Assembly (NCBI GenBank): GCA_946122785.1
Contig: CAMGYJ010000011.1
Coordinates: 4,154,001-4,218,000, forward strand
Length of the DNA stretch: 64,000 nt
Direction of reading: 5' to 3'
Source of the DNA: Linum tenue
Lineage: Eukaryota; Streptophyta; Magnoliopsida; Malpighiales; Linaceae
Shown: piece by piece, positions 49,346-59,921 of the stretch
Layout of the letters: each line of letters begins with the position of its first letter
Position numbering within the stretch: the first letter of the stretch is position 1
Translations under genes and position numbers: made by a program
Notes under the pieces: generated by a model
What the model saw: only the letters and a program-made list of their open reading frames with translations
Told to the model about the DNA's origin: nothing
Database searches by the model: none

Positions 49346-49531
49346 AAAGTGAAGGGTAATTATGTATTCTAACATTGAAAAGTGCTTTGTTTTGTTTTCC
49401 AACCAAAAGTACTATTTCTTCTTCCAAACAAAGTATTCTTCAAAATGATACATTGAGTCAATACATATATTTACAATACATGAATTGGTCAAATACATCA
49501 ATTTAGAGAATCACAACCTCCAAACAACCCC

Positions 49532-50408
49532 TAAATAGTTTAACCCATTTGTGATTTCTAAAATGGTGTTCCCCTAGTATTTATGACTTTGTTGAAAGAG
49601 TTTGGAGAATCGTAATGAATAAATTTGAAAGAGGTCACCATAACAACCTATAGTAGCTGGTTCGCACAACACCATGGAGGGTATGTCCCACCATAGCCTT
49701 ATCTTCTAGTGTGATCTATTACAAAAATGTGGCTGGTTTCCGGCCGAAATCACTCTAATACTACAAAGATGGTTTCACTTCTTTCTTTATCCTATTCTCA
49801 AAATTTTACGATTGTGCTTCATTTCCTCTTGATCCATGATGATTTCCTCAAGAGCCTAGTTAGTTGATTTGGATTTTTCGGAAAAAAGAAGGGGAACAAT
49901 GACGCGAGACAGAGGAGGGACTCTTTTCAAAACGATAAGTGATGATTCAATAACTTGTTGCTAGTATATCATATTCTCCTTCTCTTATACTCTCTTTATT
50001 TTCATATCTAATGTTGAGGAGTAGACACACTTGTTCTTTTTTATTTTGTTTTTTCTTTGTGTCTAAACAATCTGTGTTAGTCACTCAAACATGATCTTCC
50101 CAATTGTTTTCATCTACAATGTAATATGTTCTTTCTTTTACCTACTTTATTGTTCTAGTCCATTGAGGGTAACGCCCCATTTAAAATGCGAGGTGAGGTT
50201 TACTTGTGTATTTGAATAATCAAAAGATGCATCATTCACCAAATAATCTATTTGAGTAATTAAAGATGCATCATCCCTTCAAGCTTATGAGTGCTCAACT
50301 TGTTTTAATTTATAGATCTCATGATTGCATTTATCCTAATGTTGGTGTATGAGGAAATGAATTAGCATTCGACATGTACTAGTTGATTTGTTTGATTAAT
50401 ATTTTTAA
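49532..50408. other. Intergenic DNA
   Basis: I see no gene, RNA or clear transposon terminus. Direct repeats with ATGCATCAT occur near 50225 and 50268. Confidence 0.4.
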
Positions 50409-50540
50409 GACTTTTCGTTTGTGCAATGTCGAGACTCATAATATGGCACATTGTATTGCACATGAACGAATTGGCATAAGGCACTCACTAAGCGACGCGT
50501 GGTGGTCGTCCGATATCAAGAACCCCACTTGTATTTGATT
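50409..50540 (+). pseudogene. Relic of a LINE RNase H C-terminus
   Basis: The translation CNVETHNMAHCIAHERIGIR fits the R-x-x-N-x-x-AH-x-xA pattern at the end of LINE RNase H domains. Only this tail is recognisable. Confidence 0.5.
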
Positions 50541-51191
50541 TACCCCAAATCAAACTGTCATTTTTAAAATCAGTATAAAAGTACGAATACTACTTACAAC
50601 ATCCTTTATACATTGACCCTCCACATGAATTTGATCGGAGTTAAAAATAGTAAAGTCACAAAAAGCGACAATAAAAATTGTGCCCATTAAAGAAAATTAT
50701 TTCCAAAGACACGGCCCCTACTGTGCACTTAGATTGTAATTACTATTCATTTAGACCTAAATTTACTGTACATTCTTCCCTGATTGGCCGCCTGCCTGTG
50801 CGTGGGCCCCGCTGGTTTTCTCACTGTGTTGTGGTTGGACCAGAGGTTTTTTTGCGAGATTATTTAGCTTGGACTGAATCTTATTCTCGCTGCTTTGCGA
50901 AGGAGAGCACGTTGCCCGCGGATCGGATCAGGTTAGATATCCTCCTCTCTCCGGCTGTCTTTTCTCGCAGGCCTTCTTCTCTCTCAGGGCTTCTTCTGAT
51001 GGTGACTCGACCCTGCTGGAAAAAATGGGTGGAGGTCTCGTGATGTCAGGGATCAAGAGTAGGCCTTTTCCCGATCAGTTAGTCAAGAGGAGAGGGGGTC
51101 CAAAACCCGGTGCTGGCAGAAAGATAAGAAATCCCTCTTTCTTTTCACCTTCTCTCTCTTACTCACTCTGTTTTCTCTGCCCTATTTCGCT
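50541..51191. other. Left flank of the large Mutator-like element
   Basis: A 121-aa ORF (50678-51043) occurs in GC-richer sequence but has no motif I know. The flank ends with the target duplicate TATTTCGCT. Joined to the right flank at 57593 it would form a continuous pyrimidine-rich, leader-like stretch. This suggests the element inserted into a transcribed locus or another transposon. Confidence 0.4.
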
Positions 51192-51959
51192 CAATAGCGT
51201 TATTCTGCTAACCCTTTAAGTGGTTAGTAGATACTAACACAGTGGGATATTAGGCCACGTCGCCGAGTCACGATCGGAAGGAGTGGGCTTACTGGAGCCG
51301 TCGTGTGAGGGGGAAGAGAGGGCCAGCTCGGTAGGCCCAAGCCGAGCCGTGTTTTGGGAGAAGTGGGCCCACAATTAAAAAAAACCCCTAAATTTTCAAA
51401 CCCAATCCCTGTTCTCTCTCCCTCAACTGGCGTTTTTCATTCTCCTCACTCTCTCCAAAAAAAATCTTTTGTTTCTCTCCCTCTCCGTTTCTTATTCTCT
51501 TGAAAACCAACACCAAAAATTTCGAGCGACGGTTGCGACGGCGACGAAGGGTGCGAGGTTGGCGACGACTTGTTTGAGTCCACGCCGACGACGATGTTGA
51601 AGCTATCCCGACGAGGAAGAAGTTTTTGGAAGGTTTTCACCGTCCTTGAAGAAAGAAGACGACGACGTCGCCGACGAAGAAGGAAGACGCCACCGCCGGC
51701 AGTAGTGGGAGGTAGAAGACGTCTGCAAGGAGGACGCTTTGGTTCAGGTTGGCATCTTCTCCTCTCCTTATTGTTGATTTTGTTTATGGAGATCTGGGTT
51801 TCGTTTATCTATTTCAAAATTTAGGGTTCATGCGATTCGACTTAGGGGTTCAGGGTTTTGTTTCTAGATTTGTAGATTTAGGGTTGGATTACATATATTT
51901 GATTTAGGGTTTCGTGGATTTGACTAGATCTGAGTTTTTTTTTTTTTTGCTTCATTTTT

Positions 51960-52512
51960 TGGATCTGATATTCGTCATTAGGGATTTGGGATTCTTGTCG
52001 GGGGATTTGAGATTCACTTTCTGTGCCTTGGGATTCGATTTGGTGGATCTGGGATTTTCTATGGCTGGGATCTGGGATTCGATTTGGGAGATTTGGGATT
52101 CTTTATATTTGATTTAGGGTTTCATGGAGACTAGATCTGAGTGTTTTTTTTTTGCTTCGTTTTTTGGAACTGAGATTCGTTGTTGGGGATCTGGGATTCT
52201 TGTCGGGGGATTTGAGATTCGCTTTTTGTGCCTTGGGATTCGATTTGGGGGATCTGGGTTTCTTTTGTTTTGGGGGATTTGGGTTTCTTTCGATTTGGGG
52301 GATCTGGGATTTTCTGTGGCTGGGATCTGAGATTCGATTTGGGAGATTCGGGATTCTTGTTATTTGATTTAGGGTTTCATGGATTCAACTGGATCCGAGT
52401 TCTTTTTTTTTTTTTGCTTCATTTTTTGGATTTGAGATTCGTTGTTAGGGATCTGGGATTCTTGTCGGGGGATTTGAGATTCACTTTCTATGCCTTGGAT
52501 TCGATTTGGGGG
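51960..52512. repeat. Degenerate repeats of a GGGATTTGAGATTC block
   Basis: Three copies of a 60-bp block contain GGGATTCTTGTCGGGGGATT and GCCTTGG(G)ATTCGATTTGG at about 51985, 52194 and 52457. Between them are shorter GGATCTGGGATT-type units. Plus-strand ORFs here are low-complexity and not real genes. Confidence 0.85.
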
Positions 52513-52513
52513 G

Positions 52514-52990
52514 TTCTGAGTTTTACTCGTTAATATGTTAGTTGGTTGACTTGAGATATTATTTAGCATGCTTGGGATACCAGTTCGTTGAATGTGGATA
52601 TTGTTTGGGGGTTCTGAGTTTTGTTCGTTAATATAGTAGTTTGTTGACATGTGATATTATTTAGCATACTTGGGATACCAGTTCGTTGAATGTGGATATT
52701 GTTTGGGGGGTTCTGAGTTTTGTTCGTTAATATAGTAGTTTGTTGACATGTGATATTATTTAGCATGATTGAGATATCAGTTTGTTGAATGTGGATATTG
52801 TTTGGGGGGTTCTGAGTTCTGCTCATTTGATAAAGTAGTTTGTCAATCGGGGATATTATCTAGCATGTCTGGGATACCATTTTGTCGAATGTGGATATTG
52901 TTTTGGGGGTTCTGAGTTTTGCTCGTTAATATGGTAGTTTGTTGACATGAGATATTATTTAACATGTTTGGGATACCAGTTTGTTGAATG
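52514..52990. repeat. Five tandem units of about 99 bp
   Basis: TTCTGAG landmarks occur at 52514, 52612, 52711, 52810 and 52910. Each unit contains GATATTATTTAGCATG and GAATGTGGATATTG with small changes. Confidence 0.9.
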
Positions 52991-54109
52991 TCGATATTTA
53001 GCATGCCCATGATGCATGGATATTTGTATGCTATATGGATATTAGTCTGGACTGTGCATATGCCTAATGATTTCTTTCCATGTATTTCAGGAATTTTGCA
53101 AGATGACAAGATCCAAAAGCTGTTCGATTCCAACTCCTCTATGAGAAGGGGAGGTGGAGGCACATCACTGGCTAAACCTATTGATTTCTCATTTCTTATG
53201 TGGTTGTGCTTTTTCGGATTTGAGATTCTGGGATTGCCAAGTTGTAATGACATTGAATACTAGTTTTATCGCGGTTTGTCGATAAACAACTCTTTTTTAT
53301 TATGGATTTGAGTTTGTTATTCTGGAATATTATTATGTTTGGTCTGGATATTAGTTATGAAATGTATGGATATTGATCTGCGTTGTCTGGATATTATGCT
53401 CTCATATTAGTTCTGTGAGGTCCAATGTTACTTAAGTGAGTCTGGATATAAAACAACCAAATTTTCGATCGTCCTAAACTAATATCCGCATAGTTTAATA
53501 AAGACATGGATACTGGGTTGGTGAAGGATGGATACTGAACACAGAATAATAGTTCATTTCAACGATGATACTAGTTTCACCGGTGTTATCGTCATCATCC
53601 GACTCTGAATTGGAAATGAAAAACAACTCAACAAGGACATCAAGGAACATCGCCACAAACCAATCCATGTAAAAGCCACAAACCTTGTCATACACTTCCA
53701 CATAGACACCCTTCTAATATCCATTCATGCAAAACTAATATATAATAGTTGTACCCTAAACCGTGAACCCTAAACAAACAAAACTAAACCCTAAACTCTA
53801 AAATCCTAATCACTAAACTCCAAAAAAAAAAAATACTATTATTGTTTGCCCAAACCGAGAATATTCAAAGGTTCCACACAAATATCGAAACGCATGAACT
53901 AAAGGAATATTTCCTCAGGTTCAAATAAATAGCCACACAGCAGTCATATCAAATATACAAAAGCGAATCAGAAAACTCCAACTTCCTTTTTGGTCTCTCT
54001 TTCAATTGATTGGATTCTTTTTCGTGACCTAGTTTCAAATTTACTTATGTAGCAGTTTTTTATTTTTTGTGGAATGAAGTGTCAACATTCTTAAGCTGGT
54101 CGGCCTAGA

Positions 54110-54245
54110 AACGGTGCTTCGGTTGAGAATCTCTGCAGCGCTAACAGTTGTGACACTTTTACCCTCTCCACCGACGCTTTCGACGTCATCGCCAAACACG
54201 ACGCCGGTCGTGTTCAGATCACTTACAAACGCAGACTGCGGGAGA
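54110..54245 (+). pseudogene. Captured fragment of a double-psi beta-barrel (barwin/expansin-like) gene
   Basis: One frame reads NSCDTFTLSTDAFDVIAK and then HDAGRVQITYKRRL. The pattern F-x-L-S-x-x-AF-x-x-IA-x-x-DAG-x-[IV]-x-I-x-Y is typical of expansins, EG45-like and barwin-like proteins. The local GC content is higher than in the telomere-like arrays around it. Nothing else of the gene is recognisable, so it is a captured relic. Confidence 0.6.
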
Positions 54246-55149
54246 TGGCGAGGCGGTTGCGGACGAGGCCAAGGCTGGCGCTGGTGTGACCGACGCATGC
54301 GTAGTCGAACGCGATGCAAGTTGCTTCAGGGAGAGAGAACGAGAAAAGAAACAGCCGGACAGTCAGAGCAGCGGAGGATTATTCCAGTCGGACTCGGAGC
54401 GGGAGCAGATGCAGGGGTGTGTAGATCTGAGGGAGGAGGCGGCGGGGGCAAGAGATGCGACGAGTTGGACATGGGAGATGGGGTAGAAATTGATTGGCAA
54501 TGGGATTAGCAATCCGCGGAAGGCGATATGATCACCGGCCATGAGCGAGGCGCATTCGCCCTTCCATCTCTTACCAAGAACTTCCGCAGCGATGGTGCCG
54601 GTCAATTGGATCTCACGCTATCGTGCGTCCTAGCAGTTCTCGCTGCTCAACGCCATCGTGCGTTTCCATCCTGGACTAGCCTCCAGCCATGATTTCTTTT
54701 ACTAACTTTTTGTAGGGCTTTAAAGGAGCTTCAGCCTGGCGGTGAACGGGTCTTTCTGATGATGACAAATTTTTCGGCGGACGGCGAATCTACTGTGGTA
54801 CATTTGCATTTGTTGGTGCAGTTACATCCCACGATAATGCTTTGGACGGTTACAATTCCACGGCAGTTGTCACCATTCTAAACGCGGGTTCTAATCGCAT
54901 TCACACGCAGTAGCTCATATGACTTGTAGAACATCTTTAGTGGAGATCCGATGGCATTTGAATTTTGTTTTGTCCTTTAAGGGGTCGATTATGTGTTTTT
55001 TTTTTGCAGGTATCTTGCACATCAAATCTATATATCTAGTCTATTGGAACTCAGCTTATAGGAGACGCGGAGTTCGTACTCGCCAAATTGGTGCTTCACG
55101 AAGTTTGCCGCAAGAAGACTTCCTTTGCGTTTATTTGTTTTTTTTTTAT

Positions 55150-55257
55150 ATTTCTAGGCATACTAACAGGGCTTCCCATTGCGTGGCATACACGGCCCTT
55201 GCATCGGAAGCAACCCTTTTGGTTGACTACCGGTCTTTCATTTTAACCGCATTGTAA
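55150..55257 (+). pseudogene. Possible LINE RNase H tail inside the large element
   Basis: The translation SRHTNRASHCVAYTALASEA fits the R-x-x-N-x-x-x-H-x-x-A pattern of LINE RNase H ends. It is followed by LLVDYRSFIL and a stop. This is a weak but plausible relic. Confidence 0.45.
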
Positions 55258-57592
55258 CACCCTATCTATACGAACTATCTATGACAAAAAAAAAATCCAC
55301 TCAACCCATAAAAATATCCCAATATTTCGGAGAAAAATCCTGGGATCAATAAAAGATATTACAACTAATAATGACAAATATCCACATCACACTAACTAAT
55401 ATCTAATAGTTGTACCCTAAACCCTAAACCCTAAACAAACAAACTAAACCCTAAACTCTAAAATCCTAATCACTAAACTCTAAAACATAAAAAAAATATT
55501 TTTTTCTCAAGCCGAGAATATTCAAAGGTTCCACACAAATATCCAAACATATGAACTGAATGAATATTTCTTCAGGTTCAAATAAATATCCCCACAACCC
55601 AGAAAAATATCCCAATATTTCAGAGAAAAATCTTGTGATCAATAAAAGATATTACAACTAAAAATGACAAATATCCACATCATACTAACTAATATCTAAT
55701 AGTTGTACCTAAACCCGAACCCTAACCCCTAAACCCTGAAACCTAAACAAACTAAACCCTAAACTCTAAAACCCTAACCACTAAACTCTAAAAATTTAAA
55801 CTATAATTGTTTGCCCAAGGCGAGAATATTCAAAGGTTCACACAAATATCCAAACACATGAACTAAATGAATATTTCTTCAGGTTCAAATAAATATCCAC
55901 ACAACCCAGAAACATATCCCAATATTTCATAGAAAAATCCTGTGATCAATAAAAGATATTACAACTAAGAATGACAAATATCCACAACACACTAACTAAT
56001 ATATAATAGTTGTACCCAAAACCCTGAACCCTAAACAAATAAAACTAAACCCTAAACTCTAATACCCTAATCACTAAACTCTCAAAACTAAATCATTAAA
56101 CCCTAAACCTTAACACAAACCCTACAGAATATTATCCAAACGTCTCAGACCAATATCTAGTGACACCTAAATAATATTGTAAATATAACAGCCTAATATC
56201 CGCCACACACTAACAAATATCTAATAGTTGTACACTAATCCAAATAGTTACCAAAAGTGCTAGATGCTTAAATAAATATTGGACAACATCTTAATAGTTA
56301 CCAAAAGTGCCCCATTAGAATATACAAACGTGCAAGAAAATTTCGGAAAACATGAACTAATATCACTTCAAACCAAAGCTAGACCCTAAACCCTCTTCAC
56401 AACACAAACCCTAAACCATAAAAACTATTATTATTTAATGAGAAGTTACAAAAAGTGCCTCATTAGAATATCCAAACGTCTCAGTCAAATATACAAAAAC
56501 ATGAACTAATATCAATTCAAACCAAAACTAAACCCTCAAAACTAAACCATTAAGCCCTTAACTCTAAACCCTAAACCTTAACACAAACCCTACAGAACAA
56601 TATCCAAACGTCTCAGACAAATATCTAGTGACACCTAAATAATATTGTAAATAAAACATACTAATATCCAAAACACACTGACTAACATCCAACACACACT
56701 AAATAATATCCACCATATACTGACTAATATCCACCACACACTGACTAATATATGATAGTTACCAAAAGTGCAAGATGTTTAAATAAATGTTGGAAAACAT
56801 CTTAATAGTTACCAAAAGTGCCCTATTAGAATATCTAAAAGTCCAAGAAAATTTCCGAAAACATGAACTAATATCAATTCAAACCTAAGCTAAATCCTAC
56901 ACCCTTAACCCTAAACCATAACACAAACCCTAAACCATAAAACTATTATTATTTAATGGGCCTTCAGCCCATGGGCCCTCGGCGGGAAGCCCTAACTAAG
57001 GTCGCAAGTCTTATGTGTTAGGACTTCCTTGTGTGTTTAATTTGATGTAAGAAACAATATTCCAATCCTTCACAAATTGAAAACCCGAACCATAAACCTA
57101 AAACTTAAACTCTAAATTGGTGTAATCAGTTTCGGGTGGTTGGGTTATTTTGGGGTTTGGTAAACATTAGTTTAATGATGGATATTGGTTTGCGAAGGAA
57201 GAATACTAGTTTATTTCAACAATGATGCAAAGTAATATCAACACAACACAGAATAATATCGATTGAAAACAAATAAATATCCACATAAACATACACACTT
57301 AAATATCACATGGCCACGCAGGCCCACAATTTTCGTTCTCTTTCCACTCCTCTCCAAAATCCCGCCCAAACTAAAGTCGGGCCCACAAAGCCATTCCTCG
57401 GCTCGTCTTCTGCGCCGCACGGTGGCTGACTTCTACCCCGAAGCCCATATCCAGCTCACTTAAGTGAGCCACCACGAGCACGTCTCTCTCCTCCGTTGGA
57501 TGAAAAATGGGCCGACGTGGCCGAAAATCTGGCCCTGTGAGTATCTGCTAACGAATATAGTAGTTAGCAGATTAACTTCTGCGTATTTCGCT

Positions 57593-59905
57593 GTGAACAT
57601 GCATCTTTCCCAAATCTTCTCCTTCGCTGAACTCTTTTCACCATCATCTCTTTCCCTCAACGATCCATCTCCGACGATATCTCTTTCTCTCTTTGCGATT
57701 TTTTTACTCCGTTCTTTTTGAGCTAGGGATTGACAGGAGTCGACTAGTCAGGCCTTCTTCACAGTTGGTCAATCCTGGAATGTCGATGTTCCGAGCCCGG
57801 TCACCAGCGGTGGGTTCATACTGAAGGGACAGTTTGCGATATGTTGGTCGATCATTTTGCTCTTTCTTCTTACTCTCTCTCTCTCTTCTGTTCCCTATTT
57901 TCTCTGAACTTTTGAGAACAAAGGATAATTGGCAAGCAACCGCCGGAGTCCATGGTTATCCGGCTGCGATTCTCTGCGCTTTTACCTGCCGAGCGACCGG
58001 TGTGCAACTACCAGCTAAAGAAGAGGTGATCATTTGACCGATCGGTGAGCTCTCGATACCTTTAATTTTGTTTCGTTTAGTCTTTTTGTTACCTGATGTT
58101 GTCCTGGATATTTACCATTTTGATTAATCATAAGCCTGTAGGAATTGACGGGAGCTGTTGGCATGCTTGCTAGGTTTCTCACGATGAGTCAATATCGGAT
58201 CGGCGGTGCTCCGCTTTCCTTACGTGAGATTTTTCTCTCCGTCTCACTTCTGCCACAACGATTTCTGGGGACCATCTTGATTCACGGTGAGTTTTGATTT
58301 TGATGGTTTTTCCTCTCTCTCTGTCTCTCATTCTATCTCTTCGATGGGGTTCGGCGACTCATTGTTTCTCTCTTTTTGTCTTGTCTATTGTATGTCTGCT
58401 TGGTTCCTGTCATCTCGGTTTGGGAGGTGAACGAGTCTCAAAGTGATCGGGTCGACGATATGGGAGCCTCAGAGAGGATTCACAGTATGCCCGGATTCAC
58501 AGCTACGATGGAGTTGAGGAAAACGCAATTACATCAAGCATGCATTTGGAGGTGCCGTTGATTCAAGTTTCGTGCATCTTAGAGTTTTGCTGCTGAGCTG
58601 AGTGGTGACCCTTGATGGCGCAAGCTTGGCAAGAGCAACTTTTTGTATGCCAATAAGAGGGAAGAATTTTTTGTATATGTTTGATGGGGAAATAATTATT
58701 TAGTATTTGTGGTTTTAGGTTGTCTATCCACGGTGAAGAAGAAGAACCATAACATATGGCAACTAGATTTTCGACGGGGAGGATCAAAGTTCTGGTGAGA
58801 GTTTGAACTCAACTTTTGTGCCTTTTCGTTTTCATGACATCTAATTGGTGGTTGCTTTTCCTTCCTTTGCACTTACAGATTTGCTGGAAGGCTGGACTGG
58901 TTGAGTGTCCGCTGCAGCATTGTATTTCCATCGTAGAAAGTGATTGGATGGATCGACAGAGGTTAGTCACCCTCCTCTATTGCTCCATTCTGTCTCTTTT
59001 CTACCCCTCCCTGCCTCCTATTATCTATCCCAGTACTCTTTTGTCTTTTCTGGTTTAACTTTGTTTGCTCCTTTTGAGGACAGTCCTGCACTATGGCACA
59101 GGCTTGAGGACGAAACAACAGGACCTGGAAATCACGATGATTGAACAGCTGGGAAGGGCCGTTGATTTGAAGGTAGAAGGGTTGCAGTTTACACATTGAT
59201 ACTCTATGCTTTGTTAACTTCATGGTGTATGGAATGTTTCTGGTGATTTTCGTGTTGTTAGTCGCTTCTTGATGGTTTTTTGTGCTTTGGTATGGAATAT
59301 CAGAGCATCAATTTCATTTCTAAAGTTTGATGATTGGATTCAATGTTTGGAGCCTAAACCCCAGAACTTCGTTGGAGACTTATTGGAATTTCAGCAAGAT
59401 CAAGTGCCAGATTTTGGGATATTTGGAAAGGATTCGGACAAATTCAGATTGTAGGTTTGTTTTTAGTTCCTAGAAGTAGCAATCACTATGTTATGTAGTG
59501 ATGGATTTTGTTTACATGTTATTTTTTCTTTGCATTTCTCCTCTACTGTTTAATGTGTTTCTCTGACTACATGTATTCACATTCACATATCTGAATAACT
59601 AGGAGTAGGGAGACACCAAAATGCTAAGAGACCCCATAGTATGAAAAGACAATCTGGCAGGAGGAGATCCCTTAAATAAAACAATATGAGGATGCTAACT
59701 TGAGGTTATTGATGTTGTTCAGAGTGCAAGGACATAGACACAGTAGCATATCATACTCAACTGTAGATTTCAGTTGTTTGATCAAAATTCAAAAGTTTTT
59801 TTGATGTTTCTCATGTTTAGGGTTTATTTATTCAAATTTGGCAATTGGAAACATATAATGGGCCCCCAATGGTCAAGTGAATTGTCGTAGCGTTAGTGTG
59901 TATGT
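57593..59905. other. Unresolved leader-like region right of the large element
   Basis: The sequence has pyrimidine tracts, apparent splice donors and acceptors (for example ACTTACAG at about 58880 and GAGGTTAGTC at about 58970) and GC-richer islands near 57740-58030 and 58140-58290. Short frames such as VGQSWNVDVPSPVTSGGFIL are visible, but none extends or matches a family I know. It could be a decayed or captured gene with introns, or a non-coding transcript. No firm call is possible. Confidence 0.35.
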
Positions 59906-59921
59906 AAATCACAGTTATTTG

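Larger units (their letters stand above)
47399..49531. mobile_element. TIR element carrying a GRF zinc-finger gene
   Basis: The ends are GGGCTTGTTTGGAGGATGTG on the left and, inverted, GGGGTTGTTTGGAGGTTGTG on the right. The flanks are CTA and TAA, close to the 3-bp TWA target preferred by PIF/Harbinger elements but not identical. Inside are a two-exon GRF gene (-) and a nested TIR element. No transposase was recognised. The superfamily is tentative. Confidence 0.65.
53748..56945. repeat. Interstitial telomere-like (CCCTAAA) arrays in larger tandem units
   Basis: Clusters with CCCTAAACCCTAAAC and variants lie near 53750-53822, 55405-55490, 55710-55800, 56015-56110, 56375-56420, 56525-56600 and 56885-56945. 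Several are part of a longer unit of about 300 bp that also contains GAGAATATTCAAAGGTTCCA (53860, 55515) or close variants (55820), and AAAAGATATTACAACTA. CCCTAAA is the plant telomere repeat read on this strand. These arrays are short and degenerate. Confidence 0.88.
51192..57583. mobile_element. Large Mutator-like element, 6.4 kb, composite content
   Basis: A perfect 9-bp duplication TATTTCGCT flanks the element (51183-51191 and 57584-57592). The inverted ends match over about 66 bp: GTTATTCTGCTAACC on the left, and inverted GTTAATCTGCTAACT on the right, with GGCCACGTCG farther in on both. The interior has two minisatellites, several telomere-like arrays with longer tandem units, a barwin/expansin-fold fragment and a LINE RNase H relic. 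No transposase ORF was recognised, and ORFs are all under about 140 aa. It is therefore a non-autonomous, Pack-MULE-like composite. Confidence 0.85.

Noticed and set aside
51914..52533. Plus-strand ORFs rich in Gly, Phe and Leu
   Set aside because: They translate the GGGATTTGAGATTC minisatellite in several frames, which is repeat-derived low complexity.
53748..56945. True chromosome end
   Set aside because: The telomere-like units are degenerate, interspersed with other sequence and bounded on both sides by ordinary genomic DNA and a 9-bp target duplication.
51192..57583. Autonomous Mutator transposase
   Set aside because: No frame above about 140 aa and no MURA-type motif was visible, so the element is called non-autonomous.
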